DNA of 64,000 nt from Didymella arachidicola (Eukaryota > Ascomycota > Dothideomycetes > Pleosporales > Didymellaceae). The DNA is taken from contig CM049991.1 of assembly GCA_016630955.3 (NCBI GenBank), forward strand, positions 434,001 to 498,000. Reading direction: 5' to 3'. A program made the position numbers and the translations under genes. This document shows positions 45,406 to 57,257 of this stretch, in pieces; within the stretch, counting starts at the first letter, position 1, and each line of letters opens with the position of its first letter. Below the pieces are notes generated by a model. It saw nothing but the letters and a program-made list of their open reading frames with translations, was not told where the DNA came from and did no database searches.

Positions 45406-46770
45406 ATTGTGTGTATTTTGCGCTTGGCAATAATACGATGCTACGTGCGTTAAAAAATGTCTACCGGGAGTCTATACGCAATCGTGGAGTTGCAATGTCA
45501 GGAATCACTGATTGCATAGCAACATAGGCGTGATAATGGAGAGCTGAGGTTGCATGCATTAGCTTAGTTCGTCCCGCCAAGTAGATGCACGAAGTCGCGT
45601 AGCCAATTCAGTTCGATGCTTAAAAAGCTTTACGTGCTACACAAGATTTTGCTTCAGCAGATGCTGCAGGTCTACTGCGCGTCGCTTGTATTCGTTGGAC
45701 ACGCACGGACACAACCGGTCCCAGATGACATTCAAATCGACGTTCTTAATTGAGTCAAAGTCATATTGGAACATATCTGTCCCTCAATGCGTCGCCGTCG
45801 CTCATCTGTCCATCCCAAGAATAGAGCGTCGAGTCAGATGGAACGTTTACGGTAACTGCATCGTTCGGCTGGAGTCATATCGGTTCGGTGGACTGTTAAC
45901 GGATCGAGCATCCACTGACGGACCCTTCATGGTATAGGAATCATCGTGGGCAGCCGATTTGGTGTGAGAGGGAGATCGTCTGAGACTCCCATGTCAGGAA
46001 GCGCCCCGGCTCGAACGGGTACCGATAGCATTAGGCTTGGTTCGTGGAAGTATTCAATAGCTGCTCTGCGAGCAGTTGTTGGAAAGGAAAGTGGCGCCCG
46101 GCTTCCCTCTGGGGTTGTGGATGTACACTCATCGTGATACCACTGAGCGCTCAGGTCCGCGCGCATAGGTACTGCTGGACGCTCTATCGCTGCATTCATC
46201 TCAGACCTGCCTGTGATTCAGGGTGCAGCAGCACTATTCCTTATGTTTCTGGCCGAGGAATTGACTCTTGCCACGGGTTTCAAGCTGGACGGGACGGCCT
46301 CATGCTTGGTCGTGAGAGGTGTAACAGTCTCAGCCCGCGAGCGATTGTCTCGCCGCTCCTCAAGCAGCTCCTGATTGCCATTGGTCGTCGCGCATCGCGG
46401 AGTTAGGCATCAAACTTCACGAAGACGGTGGGGTGGAAGCGCAAAGAATGGTCGAGGGAGTGCCCGGCGTAGGCTACAAGGCAGAACGACAAAGTTGAAG
46501 GCTGAGGCTATGCAAGGCTGACATAGCTCCGCGGTCGAAAATGAACCAGCTCAGCCCGCGCAAACAACAAAGCTGCAGCTTCGGGGTAAGCAATTATAGA
46601 ATAACGGCGAGCAGGTGCAGACAATCCACGCTGCAGTTCATAACAAGCAAACTTGACAGTCTTGACGAGTGACTGCAGTTGCAGCACGCACTGTGAGCCC
46701 CTCAAAAGTGGAGCTGTTTGGGGAAGTCGTTGTTGCTCCAGAGCCTCACCGCCCGCAGCGAACGTGCCGT
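45406..46770. other. Intergenic: GH105 3' region and distal HSP90 upstream
   Basis: About 1.4 kb with no supported gene; short frames such as 45927-46199 minus have no motif. A TTC-AC-GAA dyad (nTTCnnGAAn) at 46415-46424 could be a distal heat-shock element. Confidence 0.5.
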
Positions 46771-46827
46771 GATTGGCTGTTTCGACGGACTTCCACCGAG
46801 TTCTATCCTCGAGCTCCAGAAGATTCT
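46771..46827 (+). promoter_or_regulatory. Heat-shock element cluster and inverted CCAAT box, HSP90 promoter
   Basis: Three TTC units start at 46781, 46791 and 46801, exactly 10 bp apart, which is the step-type heat-shock element. A GAA-GA-TTC dyad (nGAAnnTTCn) follows at 46818-46827. ATTGG, an inverted CCAAT box, sits just before at 46772-46776. The cluster is about 270-325 bp before the HSP90 ATG. Binding by Hsf1 is inferred. Confidence 0.7.
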
Positions 46828-47097
46828 AAGGTCCACTCAGGTCTTTAAATCTGCCTCCCACTGCCTCTTCGCCTTCATTTCTCCATTGAAGTGCTCATAC
46901 TACAAACACCTCTCTCATAGACGATTTGTCTCCGCGCTCGCTCTTGCACACTCATCACAGCAGAGCATAATCACCTTCATACCCCACCTAATCTGTACGT
47001 TTGTCTCAGTACCGACAATTCCAGCCTCGCAGTCTTGTGAGCCAACCGTATCGTTCAGGTCTGACAAATCCTCCAGTCTACACACACAACCGTCATC

Positions 47098-49203
47098 ATG
47101 TCTGGGGAAACCTTCGAGTTCCAGGCTGAGATCTCTCAGCTGCTCGGCCTCATCATCAACACCGTCTATTCGAACAAGGAGATCTTCCTGCGAGAACTCA
47201 TTTCCAACGCCTCCGATGCCATCGACAAGATCAGATATGAGTCCCTGTCAGACCCTAGCAAGCTTGACAGCGGCAAGGATCTCCGCATCGACATCATCCC
47301 CAACAAGGAGAACAAGACTCTCACCATTCAGGACAGCGGTATCGGTATGACCAAGGCTGACCTCATCAACAACCTTGGTACGATTGCTCGCTCTGGTACC
47401 AAGCAGTTCATGGAGGCTCTCTCCGCCGGTGCCGACATCTCCATGATTGGTCAGTTCGGTGTTGGTTTCTACTCTGCATACCTTGTCGCCGACCGCGTTA
47501 CCGTTGTCTCCAAGAACAATGATGACGAGCAGTACATCTGGGAGTCCAGCGCTGGTGGTACCTTCAAGATTACCGAGGACACCGAGGGCGAGCAGATCGG
47601 CCGTGGCACCAAGATCATCCTCCACCTGAAGGATGAGCAGCTCGACTACCTTAACGAGTCCAAGATTAAGGAGGTCGTCAAGAAGCACTCTGAGTTCATC
47701 TCCTACCCCATCTACCTCCACGTTCTCAAGGAGACCGAGAAGGAGGTCGAGGACGAGGACACTGAGGAGAAGACCACCGAGGGTGACGACAACAAGCCCA
47801 AGGTCGAGGAGGTTGATGATGAGGAGGAAGAGAAGAAGGAGAAGAAGACCAAGAAGGTCAAGGAGTCCAAGATCGAGGAGGAGGAGCTCAACAAGACCAA
47901 GCCCATCTGGACACGTAACCCCGCCGACATCTCCCAGGAGGAGTACGGCTCCTTCTACAAATCCCTTTCCAACGACTGGGAGGATCACCTCGCTGTCAAA
48001 CACTTCTCCGTTGAGGGTCAGCTCGAGTTCCGCGCCATTCTCTTCGTTCCCAAGCGCGCTCCTTTCGACCTGTTCGAGACCAAGAAGACCAAGAACAATA
48101 TCAAGCTCTACGTCCGCCGCGTCTTCATCACTGACGATGCTACCGAGCTCATCCCTGAGTGGCTGTCCTTCGTCAAGGGTGTCGTTGACTCTGAGGACCT
48201 TCCTCTCAACCTGTCCCGTGAGACTCTCCAGCAGAACAAGATCATGAAGGTCATTCGCAAGAACATCGTCAAGAAGACCCTTGAGCTGTTCAACGAGATC
48301 GCCGAGGATCGCGAGCAGTTTGACAAGTTCTACACTGCTTTCGGCAAGAACATCAAGCTCGGTATCCACGAGGACTCCCAGAACCGCTCGCAGCTTGCTA
48401 AGCTCCTGCGATTCAACTCCACCAAGTCTGGCGAGGAGCTTACTTCCCTTACCGACTATGTCACCCGCATGCCCGAGCACCAGAAGCAGATGTACTACAT
48501 CACTGGCGAGTCCCTCAAGGCCGTTCAGAAGTCTCCTTTCCTCGATACTCTCAAGGACAAGGGCTTCGAGGTCCTCTTCCTTGTTGACCCCATTGACGAG
48601 TACGCTATGACTCAGCTCAAGGAGTTCGACGGCAAGAAGCTTGTCGACATTACCAAGGACTTCGAGCTTGAGGAGACCGATGAGGAGAAGGCCGAGCGCG
48701 AGAAGGAGGAGAAGGAGTATGAGAGCCTCGCTAAGAGCCTCAAGAACGTCCTCGGTGACAAGGTTGAGAAGGTTGTCGTCTCCCACAAGCTCATCGGCTC
48801 TCCTTGCGCCATCCGTACCGGGCAGTTTGGTTGGTCTGCTAACATGGAGCGTATCATGAAGGCCCAGGCCCTCCGTGATACTTCCATGAGTTCCTACATG
48901 TCTTCTAAGAAAACCTTCGAGATCTCGCCCAAGTCTGCGATCATCAAGGAGCTCAAGCGCAAGGTCGAGTCTGACGGTGAGGAGGACCGCACTGTCAAGT
49001 CCATTACCCTACTCCTCTTTGAGACCTCGCTGCTTGTCTCTGGTTTCACCATTGACGAGCCAGTCCAGTACGCTGAGCGCATCCACAAGCTCGTCTCCCT
49101 CGGCCTTAACGTCGATGAGGAGGTTGAGACTGAGCAGGAGGCTAAGGAGGCCGAGGAGGCACCTGCTGCTGCTGGCGAGAGCGCTATGGAGGAGGTTGAT
49201 TAA
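47098..49203 (+). CDS. HSP90: Cytosolic heat-shock protein 90
   Basis: Single exon, 701 residues, complete. It starts [47 protein letters not shown], shown here only for its first motif FQAEISQLL; the GHKL ATPase motifs [19 protein letters not shown] and [15 protein letters not shown] follow. A charged Glu/Lys linker spans about 215-265. The middle domain has [22 protein letters not shown] and the catalytic-loop arginine in [12 protein letters not shown]; the dimer domain ends with the cytosolic MEEVD that docks TPR co-chaperones. ATP-driven chaperone for kinases, receptors and other clients. Codon use is highly biased to C- and G-ending codons, as expected for a strongly expressed gene, and a heat-shock element lies upstream. 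The 512-codon antisense frame is a by-product of this bias. Confidence 0.98.
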   Translation: MSGETFEFQAEISQLLGLIINTVYSNKEIFLRELISNASDAIDKIRYESLSDPSKLDSGKDLRIDIIPNKENKTLTIQDSGIGMTKADLINNLGTIARSGTKQFMEALSAGADISMIGQFGVGFYSAYLVADRVTVVSKNNDDEQYIWESSAGGTFKITEDTEGEQIGRGTKIILHLKDEQLDYLNESKIKEVVKKHSEFISYPIYLHVLKETEKEVEDEDTEEKTTEGDDNKPKVEEVDDEEEEKKEKKTKKVKESKIEEEELNKTKPIWTRNPADISQEEYGSFYKSLSNDWEDHLAVKHFSVEGQLEFRAILFVPKRAPFDLFETKKTKNNIKLYVRRVFITDDATELIPEWLSFVKGVVDSEDLPLNLSRETLQQNKIMKVIRKNIVKKTLELFNEIAEDREQFDKFYTAFGKNIKLGIHEDSQNRSQLAKLLRFNSTKSGEELTSLTDYVTRMPEHQKQMYYITGESLKAVQKSPFLDTLKDKGFEVLFLVDPIDEYAMTQLKEFDGKKLVDITKDFELEETDEEKAEREKEEKEYESLAKSLKNVLGDKVEKVVVSHKLIGSPCAIRTGQFGWSANMERIMKAQALRDTSMSSYMSSKKTFEISPKSAIIKELKRKVESDGEEDRTVKSITLLLFETSLLVSGFTIDEPVQYAERIHKLVSLGLNVDEEVETEQEAKEAEEAPAAAGESAMEEVD

Positions 49204-49810
49204 GCGCATCGCCATCTTCATTTCGTTTCGAAAAGTCTGGTCGGCGCTTTGATATTCCCTTCATGTGTTACGGCTTCTCTTCCTTTTTCTTACCTCACTT
49301 GCATGACGATTAGCTTCATCTGCGTCGGCGTATTAGAGTGGCGGTGTTCACGCTTCACGAGTAAATGGATATCCCGAAATGTACTCTAGGTAGATTTACC
49401 CTGGGTAGCTCTGAGCTCATCTCAGCAGCTGATTCATGAATGATGAAAACTTCAAAAACACACTTTGTACATTTGCCTTTGTTCGTGTTTGCGTTCATGT
49501 CTTCGGCTGCTGCTTTCGTGGTACGGGGCATTCGTTTCCGAGGGCACGTACCGAACCCCGCCATGTCGCGCCGCCAGCACGCAACGTCATTCTAGGCTTT
49601 TCCCGTCGGGAGGCTGCTCAGAACCCACTGTAACTGCCTAAAAGAGTATCGCCCTGGTAAACTTAAGAGCGTTCCATCTTACCTGAAAAGCTTTTCCGTA
49701 GGACCTTCAACGCAGCACTGACGTTGAAGTGATAAGCAGCATAACAAAGTATAAGTACCAGATTATCACGTAACAGAACTATATACAAGAAGACCACACG
49801 ACCAGACAGT
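49204..49810. other. Intergenic: HSP90 3' region and amidohydrolase promoter
   Basis: About 600 bp, nothing recognisable beyond short frames. Confidence 0.6.
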
Positions 49811-51369
49811 ATGCCTTCGATCAAAGAGATCGTTCAGTCCCATAAGCCAGACCTAGGTGCATATGAGGAGCTTTGTGAGTAACAATACATTATTCGGTGT
49901 CCATGACAAGGTGCTTGACAGGTTCTTAGTTCTACTCATCTACATGTCTTGCTCAAACCTCGAAACCTCATCGCAGTCATCATCTTCATTCATCTCGCTG
50001 ACCATCCAGACAAATGGTTCCACACGCATCCCGAGCTCTCCTTCTGCGAGAAAGAGACAGCAGCCGCTATCGCTAAGCACCTCGAATCCTTCAACGCATT
50101 CGAAATCCACCCGCACATCGGCGGCCACGGACTTGCCGCCGTGCTCAAGAACGGCGAGGGCAAGACGCTCCTCCTGCGAGCTGACATCGACGCACTGCCG
50201 GTTCAAGAGCAAACAGGATTGGAATATGCGAGCACCAAGCGCATGAAGGACATCGAGGGGACGGAAAAGCCGGTCATGCATGCCTGTGGGCAGTAAGTCC
50301 TCTTCTCTCGCCTTTTATCTAACGTGACGACTTCTCTTGGCTTGAACAGGGGCTAACGGGACAGTGATATGCACATCACCGCGCTACTCGCCGGTGCAGA
50401 GACTCTGGTCAAAGCCAAGGATGCTTGGAGCGGTACTCTTGTACTCGTCTTCCAGCCCGCAGAAGAGAAGGGTAAGGGCGCACAAGCCATGGTGGACGAC
50501 GGTCTGTACGACAAAGTCCCCATCCCAGACGTTGTGATCGGCGCGCACGTGATGCCAGAGAAGGCCGGAGTTATCGGCACCAAACACGGCCTAATCGCAA
50601 GTTCAGCAGATTCTTACCTGTAAGTTCCCTCCGGCACGCTGCCTTATTAAAGTCTTGGAGGGGAGGGGTGGCATGGAGGCGCATGACTGACCAAAGCAGT
50701 CTAAGAATCAAAGGTCGCCAAACGCACGCCTCAACTCCACACCGAGGCAATGACCCCATAGTCCAAGCCGCCAGTACAATCCTGCGTCTCCAAACCATTG
50801 TGGCTAGGGAGGTTGATCCTCTCGACTTCGCCGTGGTGACGGTCGCTGCGATTCACGCCGGCGACGCCGAAAACATCATCCCCGAGCATGCAGACCTGAA
50901 ACTCGACATTCGAGCCGCGAACCCCGAGACACGAGCTCGAGTACTGAGGAGTGTGCGAACGATTGTTGAAGCCGAGGCGGTAGCAAGCAGCAATCCGAAT
51001 GTGCCCGAGTTGAAAGAGATTCGTAATTTTCCCTTGCTCTTCAATGATGCTTCCGTAACTTCAACGCTTGAGAAGAGCTTCTCGAGTCACTTCAGCGACA
51101 GCAAGTATGCGAGCTACACGTCTGATATTGCGCGGCTGCAGGGCAGTGAGGATTTTGGCATCTTAGCTACGGCGGTGGGCAAGCCGAGTTCTTTCTTCTT
51201 GTACGGTGGTACGGATCCAGTGCTGTATGCGAAGCTGGAGAAGGAAGGCAAGATGACCGAAATGCCAGGGAATCACTCTCCATTCTTTGCACCTGTGGTG
51301 CAACCGACATTGAGTGTGGGGTTTGAAGGGTATGCTGTCTCTGCGTTGACATTTCTGGGAAATATATGA
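49811..51369 (+). CDS. M20-family amidohydrolase / peptidase (IAA-amino acid hydrolase or hippurate hydrolase type)
   Basis: Exons 49811-49874, 50010-50292, 50365-50619 and 50700-51369 give 423 residues. Metal-site motifs are in order: WFHTHPELSFCE, LLLRADIDALPVQE, HACGHDMH (split by the second intron), FQPAEEKGKGA, then GAHVMPEKAG and the late GSEDFG and GGTDP. The lid or dimer domain carries RIKGRQTHASTPHRGNDP. This M20D-type enzyme cleaves N-acyl or amide bonds of amino acid conjugates with a two-metal centre. There is no signal peptide, so it is probably cytosolic. Introns are 135, 72 and 80 nt; the first is longer than most here. Substrate is not given by sequence. The gene converges on MSH6 with about 215 bp between. 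Confidence 0.88.
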
Positions 51370-51584
51370 GTCAGGAAGGGAATGGTCACGTCTCTTGCTT
51401 TGGTATCTCGTTTACCTGCTTGAAATTGAAAGTCTATCAAGCCAGCTGAACGGCACTGCAACGCTAAGTACAGATGTATATCAATAAAGATGTCTATCAC
51501 CGACACCCATGCCCCGTCAAAGAGGCCTTGAAGGCGGAAAGGAATGCTTGCTGATGGTATACACATCCCGAAGTGCGAAGCCAC

Positions 51585-54500
51585 CTACAGGGCAGCGATA
51601 GCTTCAAGCAACACCTCTAGCGTCCGATCCCCGACGCCCTCGAGTCCCTCACGCAGTGTCCAAGCGACATCACTTTGGACGCCGAGGGGTACATAGACAC
51701 CGCCATCGTCTTTGTTGATTTCCATGCGCTCACCGAGTCTGGATGTGTGCTCCCACTCACGGGCAGCCTTTTCGGCATTTTCAATAACCTTGTTGGGGAT
51801 ACCACACATAGCAGCGCAGTGCATGCCAAAGCTGCCCTCGGCAACGCCCTCTTCGAGCTTGTACAAGAAGGTAATAGACTTTGAGTCACCATCAACGTGG
51901 ATACGCATGCGCTTGTTGACGACCTCAGGATGCGTCTCGAACTCTTTTGCCAGTGAGCGGTAGTGTGTCGCAAAGAAGCCCACACAGCCGACCCGCGTGC
52001 TGATGTCGTGGAGAACAGCCTGCGCGACTGCAACACCGTCGTAAGAAGATGTGCCACGGCCAAGCTCATCGAGAATGACAAGTGAGCGCGGCGTAGCTTC
52101 CGAGAGGATTTTCTGTGTTTCTGCCAGCTCGACAAAGAAAGTAGACTGGGCAGCGAATATATTATCATTAGCACCTAGGCGGGACATGATGCGGTCAACG
52201 GGAGTGAGTTTCGCAGAGGTGCAAGGCAGGTAGCATCCGACCTGAGCAAGAATGACTGCTATGCATGTCATGCGCAGGATGGTCGATTTACCTGCAGCAT
52301 TGGCACCGGTCAGCAAACTAATGTTCGGCGATTCCCCGCCCAATCGAATGTCGTTAGGGATGAAGTCGTCGACAGTGTTGAGCATGCATGGGTGGCGCAG
52401 CTCCTCAAACTTGACTTCCGAGCGCTTGTCCTCTGTGAACGTTGGCCTGCAGCTAGGCTCTCCCAACGAAGCTGACGCTTTCGCCAGACTGATCAAGCAG
52501 TCCAGTTGCGCAATAATTTTGACAGCAGCGAGCCACGTGGCGTACTCTTCGTCGAATTTCGCACAGAAGCGGGTGGCAACTTCTTTAGTGATCTGACTGT
52601 GTGTCTCCGTGGCCTCTTGCAATGCTCGCACAAGCTTTCGGAGTTCTGGCGAGTAGTACCTCGTGACCTTCGCAGTTGCCGACATCTGGTCCCATGAGCT
52701 AGGAACTTTGGTCTTCTTTGGTACCTCGAGCTGGTAAATCTCTTTACCATTGTCGCGATAGCAGATCGAGTTGTTACCGAGCTCCTTACGAACCTTCTTC
52801 AACAGAGTCTCAAGATCGGTAAGACATTCGTCGATAACCTTCTGGCTTTCGTCAAAGTCATTCTCAACACCTGGCGCCGGCACCATAATGCCTTCGTCTT
52901 TTGCCTGCTTGCGGTCGAAGGCAGTTTTCCAGTGCTCCAAAGCGCCAGCGAGGTCAGGCATCGAAGCGATCAGCTGGCCGATGACGCCTTCGCCGTCACC
53001 AAACTGCTGCAGTAGACTGATTGTGTACTCAATCTGTTCAAAGCCTTCGAGTACTTTCAGGAAGTCTTGCGCTTTGCAGCGACCCGCATGGACACGCGAA
53101 ATGAGGCGCTCAAGATCAGGTAACTTGCTAAGCGAAGAACTGAAGTTGTCCATGATGGTGGAATCCGCGTTGAGTGCATCAACAGCATCGAGACGTGCAT
53201 TGATCTTCTGTGCGTCTGCAAGAGGATGACACACCCATTGTCGGAGGAGTCGCTTGCCAAAAGGTGTTATGCACCGGTTCAGCATAGCAAACAAGGTGCC
53301 CTCGCCGGAGCCGTCGAAATTATTTGCAAAGATCTCAAGGTTGATCAAACTCTGTCCATCGAGGACCAAACTTGTAGCTTTTCGAATAGGGTCGTACCAT
53401 TGGAAGTTGCCCAACGTGACGAGATCACGCTCAATCTTCAGCGTACGCAGGTATTGCAGAAGAGCACCAAACGCCGACATAACGGTTTCTTGCTCCCGGG
53501 CTTCGCGTAACACAGATGGCCACGCATTGATGTTGTCTTCCGTCGGTGACTCAAAGTACTTGCTGATTTCAACCTCACGGATTGTGACATCTGCAGGCCA
53601 AAACTCCTTGGTAGGCTTCAGCCAGTTCCAGAGTGCTGTTGGTGGAGTGCTGTTCTTGAGAATCCTCAAAGCCTTTGCTGAGATGCAAGACTTTTCGACA
53701 AGGAGCTCGCCAGGCCGCATCTGCGCAATCAAGGTCTCAAACTTCGTCATGTCGACATCATCGATGAACTCGCATAGCTGGAACTGAGCGGTCGCAGTAT
53801 CGACGAAAGCGATACCAAAGGCAGGAAGACCGTCATGTTCAATCTCCTTGATGGCCATACAATAGGTTGCCATTTCATTCTGGAGCATGCCGGTATCAAC
53901 AAGAGTCCCAGACGTAAGAACCGAGGCCAACTCTCGTCGAATGACTTTGTCAGCTTTCTTGGCCGTAGCAGACTTCTTGGTATCGCCACCACGTTCGCGC
54001 ATCTCCTTAGCCAGGGCGGATTCCATCTGGTCCACACGAGCGACTTTGTACCCTTTCGCTACAAATTGGGAGGCCCACATATCTAGTGAGGCTTCGGGTA
54101 CACCGACCATTCGCATGTTGACGCGATCAGTCAGCTTGAGATCGAACAGTTGGTGGCCTACAGAAGCATCCTTTTCGTAGAGCTCGTAGAACTTGCCCTT
54201 CTTGAAGAATACGATGGAATCCCAGAATTTGCATTTGATCTCCCAATACTGCTTCTCGAATGGCGAGAACTTGTCCCAAGCGTGCGGTGGTATGTAAAGA
54301 GTGCGGGGGTCGTAGTCAGGGTGGTCCGTCGGGTTTCGATCTGCATCTAGCATGTTCGCGAGCCACGGGTACCGCTTCTCGGGTTCTGATGCAGACGGTC
54401 TCTCCTTGAGCTTGGCCTTCCTCTTTGTATCTTGTGTGGCAGGCCGAGCCTTCGGTTGCATAGGGTTCTCAGGATCATAGACCCATTGCTGTGCCGTAGA

Positions 54501-55366
54501 GGTACCAGTCATGGCCGCGTCGCAATCTTCGTCTTCCTCCTTGTAGACTTGTACTTGTGGTGAAGAGGAAGCAGGCGTGGCTTTCGTGCTGGGCCTCGAA
54601 GACGTTGGTCGTTTGCGTTTCTTCGAGACAACCTCTTCGTCGGAGTCATCTGGGGCTATGAAGTCATCCATGTCTGTCTCCAGGTCAGCCATTGATCATG
54701 AAGCACCTCTACAGTGCTATACGACACGTTTTTTTACATACCATCTTCGACCATAGCAGCCTGAGTCGCAGCGTCTAAGCCGAACTCATCATCCGAGTCG
54801 TCGTCGACGCTCACCCTCCGCCTCTTCGTAGCTCTTGCTTTTGAGTTGTTTGCGATTGGACCAAGAACATCGTCCTCGTCTTCGTCGGACTCGGCGTAGT
54901 TGACGGATTTTCTACCCTGCAACTTCGTTAGCTTGAGGACACGTTTGAGCGAGGACTGGCGGCGTACCTTGCGTGAGGGACTGCTCAGGGCAACGCCTGT
55001 GACCTCTGACGCAACACGGTCAGTTTCTGTACCTGGGGTAGAGATTCGTGATGGCAGACCATTCTCCTTGTTCCCTTCTGTGGCTACTGGAGTGTCCGGA
55101 TTGGGTTCCTCGTCCAGCCGAACGGGACTCGAAGGTTCAGGTGCATCGCTACTAGCGACTGGTGTGAGGGCTGGAGGAGGGCGAGAGAACGATTTCTTCG
55201 ACAGTGTGGGCGTTGGCGTCTGTCCTGCAGGCGTAGCTTGGGACGGTGTCGGGCTTGGTGAAATGGTCGACTTCTTTTGGAAAAAGCCGAGGATGGACTT
55301 CTGGCCCTTCGCGGATCGCGAGCTCGACGGGGGCTGTTTCTTTTGTGAGGATCGAGGCGTTGACAT
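51585..55366 (-). CDS. MSH6: DNA mismatch repair protein Msh6
   Basis: Two exons, 55366-54742 and 54673-51585, give 1237 residues; yeast Msh6 is of similar length. The intron ends at GAGACAG, just past an in-frame ATG at 54692 that could be mistaken for the start. A PIP box (Q22-K-S-I-L-G-F-F29) binds PCNA. The mismatch-recognition Phe-X-Glu is in KGKFYELYEKD. The lever and clamp regions follow, then the ATPase: Walker A GANAAGKST, the AQSTFFVELAET signature and Walker B LVILDELGRGTSSYDG. With Msh2 it forms MutS-alpha, which recognises base mismatches and one-base loops in the nucleus. The start at 55366 (MSTPRSSQKK) is favoured; an in-frame ATG at 55393 would add nine residues. Confidence 0.96.
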
Positions 55367-55670
55367 TTCGTTTCCCTCAACTCCACGGACCATTTTGCAG
55401 TCTCAAAAGTACGAATTGAAGGTGAGTGTGGTGAGGCGAATGGTTGAGGTCAGGACGCGCTTTCCAAAGTTCTGGGGTAGGCGCGCGACGCGTCCGCGTC
55501 AAATGTGGGCCCGGCCCTTCCACTTTAACGTTCAGCCACACATCGAATCAATCTCGTGGCTGCAACGAGTTGTGACTATCCTGCCATGTACATGTTGTTT
55601 CCCTAATCCCGATGAGCATGCGCTACCGCCGCTTGTTAAGGTGCAAGAGATATATGTAGGGCCATCTTGC
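55367..55670. other. Intergenic: MSH6 promoter
   Basis: About 300 bp between MSH6 and the 3' end of the caleosin-like gene, on the same strand. Its sequence shows MluI-like words (ACGCGT at 55488-55493 region), reminiscent of the cell-cycle MCB box that controls mismatch-repair genes in yeasts; function here is inferred. Confidence 0.45.
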
Positions 55671-56314
55671 TCATTCGTTCTTCGCCTTGTAGATCTTTAC
55701 GCCGAGCAGCTTATCTACAGCCCAGCTGTGGCCTTCTACCCACACCGGTCCCCCTCTCCATAATGGCAGGATCTCATCTGAGTTGCGCCTCCTTTCTGCG
55801 ATCACCTCTTCCCATTCTCCGTGTTGGAAGCGCTCGACATCATCTCTACTGACAGTGTGTGTCTGTGTGTTTGCTGCCATGCTCCAGAACTGATGATTTC
55901 GTTAGCTAAGTTTGTTTCAGAGAACGTTCAATGATATGAAGTAGAAAGAACTATTATTACCCCTACGACGTGTCCTTGATCGATCTTGTGCTTCAGAGGT
56001 CCTGGGTTGGCCTCTTGATCAAGCAGACTTAAAAGCTCTGAACATGTAAACTCTTTCTTCGCTGTCGGTAATGTGACATTGCTGAGCTGGCTGCGATGTG
56101 ATGACTGCGCAATGTCGGCGATATTGATACCAGACAGGCTGAACGGCGTATATAGTAATTTCAGGCCAAGACTGAGGACGATTGAAACTGGAAAGTCGAG
56201 ACCAAGCGCGCATGCGCCTTTCAGTGCAGATGTGAAAGTGAGTCTCGGCGGATTGGTAGGCGTCGCAAAGAATTGTAGATGTCTTTGGAACGCTGTATAG
56301 CTTTGTCGAGACAT
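55671..56314 (-). CDS. Caleosin-like protein without a canonical EF-hand
   Basis: Exons 56314-55961 and 55889-55671 (72 nt intron) give 190 residues. The start TAFQRHLQFF, then ALKGACALGLDFPVSIVLSLGLKLLYTP, resembles the caleosin order ALQKHxxFFD, then the ALGF membrane stretch and proline region; IADIAQSSH matches the heme-ligand-like KHGSD region only loosely. The last exon, TVSRDDVERFQHGEWEEVIAERR, resembles the caleosin end LxREAVRxxxDGSLFxxxAKxR. The Ca-binding loop is replaced by ATPTNPPRLTF. If related, it may be a lipid-droplet or ER protein with lost Ca binding; peroxygenase activity is doubtful. The ATG at 56406 could add an upstream exon. The family call is tentative; the two-exon frame is convincing. 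Confidence 0.5.
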
Positions 56315-57257
56315 GGTAGTGACACGTTGAGGATGTGTGTTGTTATGAGCAACAATTTTTGGTGACCACCAATGTCAAGGAGCCCATCTTCAGTTCGAGC
56401 AGCCATCTAGTTGTGTCAAAGACGATTGGTGACGTCATTATACTCGTTCGACAACATCGTCTTTAAGAGCTTGGTTCAGAGCGAGTTCACGAGTCATGAC
56501 TGTGAATTCGAGATTTGAATCTGTTTCTTTTCGGACAGCCACTCCTAGCGCTGGTGAGTCGTTCATCCCAAGATGAATGTGTAGAAACAGGAGATGCGCG
56601 CTAGTGTACCCGAGGTTAAGGCCCGTTGTGGGTAATCTCTTTGATCGAGATCTTCTTCACAGCTGCCGCGCTTTTCCAGATCCCTCCAAAATTGGGCGGA
56701 GAAATTGCGCTGATGCCGCGACAGTACTTCCACTGTTGATCCGTACCACATATTTGATTCGTCTGCCATAGGTATGCATACTAAGAAACCACCGGTCTTT
56801 CCCGTGCATGTGCAAAACGTTAATCGCTACGCACGCGACTGTCGCTCAGCTATGACAAGGCCGCCCATACGACCTAGAGCCGAATACAGATCTCAAAACA
56901 ATACTGAATCACGTAACAACATGCGGCTATGGGCTGCCTCACACTCTCGTTGGCCAGTAGCTGGTACCGCATGACCACGAAGAACACCTGCTCCTGCTCG
57001 GTCTGAAGCACGTACTTTATCCATCGGAGGTATAGCTGTAAACATCTCTATCGCCGCGCTGCCGCACATCATAATCTGGGGTAAGGGCGAACATGACTAT
57101 TGATCTTCCTTGAAAGGGCGAGAATTGATATCGCGATCTTGGTTGCTGTTGGGTGTAGCCTCTTGACTGAGAACAGAAGGTACACGTGCGATTGTACTTT
57201 TCCTTGTCGTTGGCAGGACTTTTACAGATCTGTTTGTGTCCTCCAACACCTTCGAAT
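56315..57257. other. Divergent intergenic region, caleosin-like / GH3
   Basis: About 940 bp without a supported gene. Contains the promoters of both genes; no named motif identified. Confidence 0.55.

Noticed and set aside
47248..48786. 512-codon open frame antisense to HSP90
   Set aside because: Leu/Val-rich, no motif, exactly complementary to a strongly codon-biased gene; antisense frames of this kind are a known by-product of such bias.
54673..54692. MSH6 starting at the ATG at 54692 as a separate gene
   Set aside because: Splicing from the upstream exon (donor at 54741) to the acceptor after 54674 joins EDD-MDDFIAPDD in frame and adds the PIP box.
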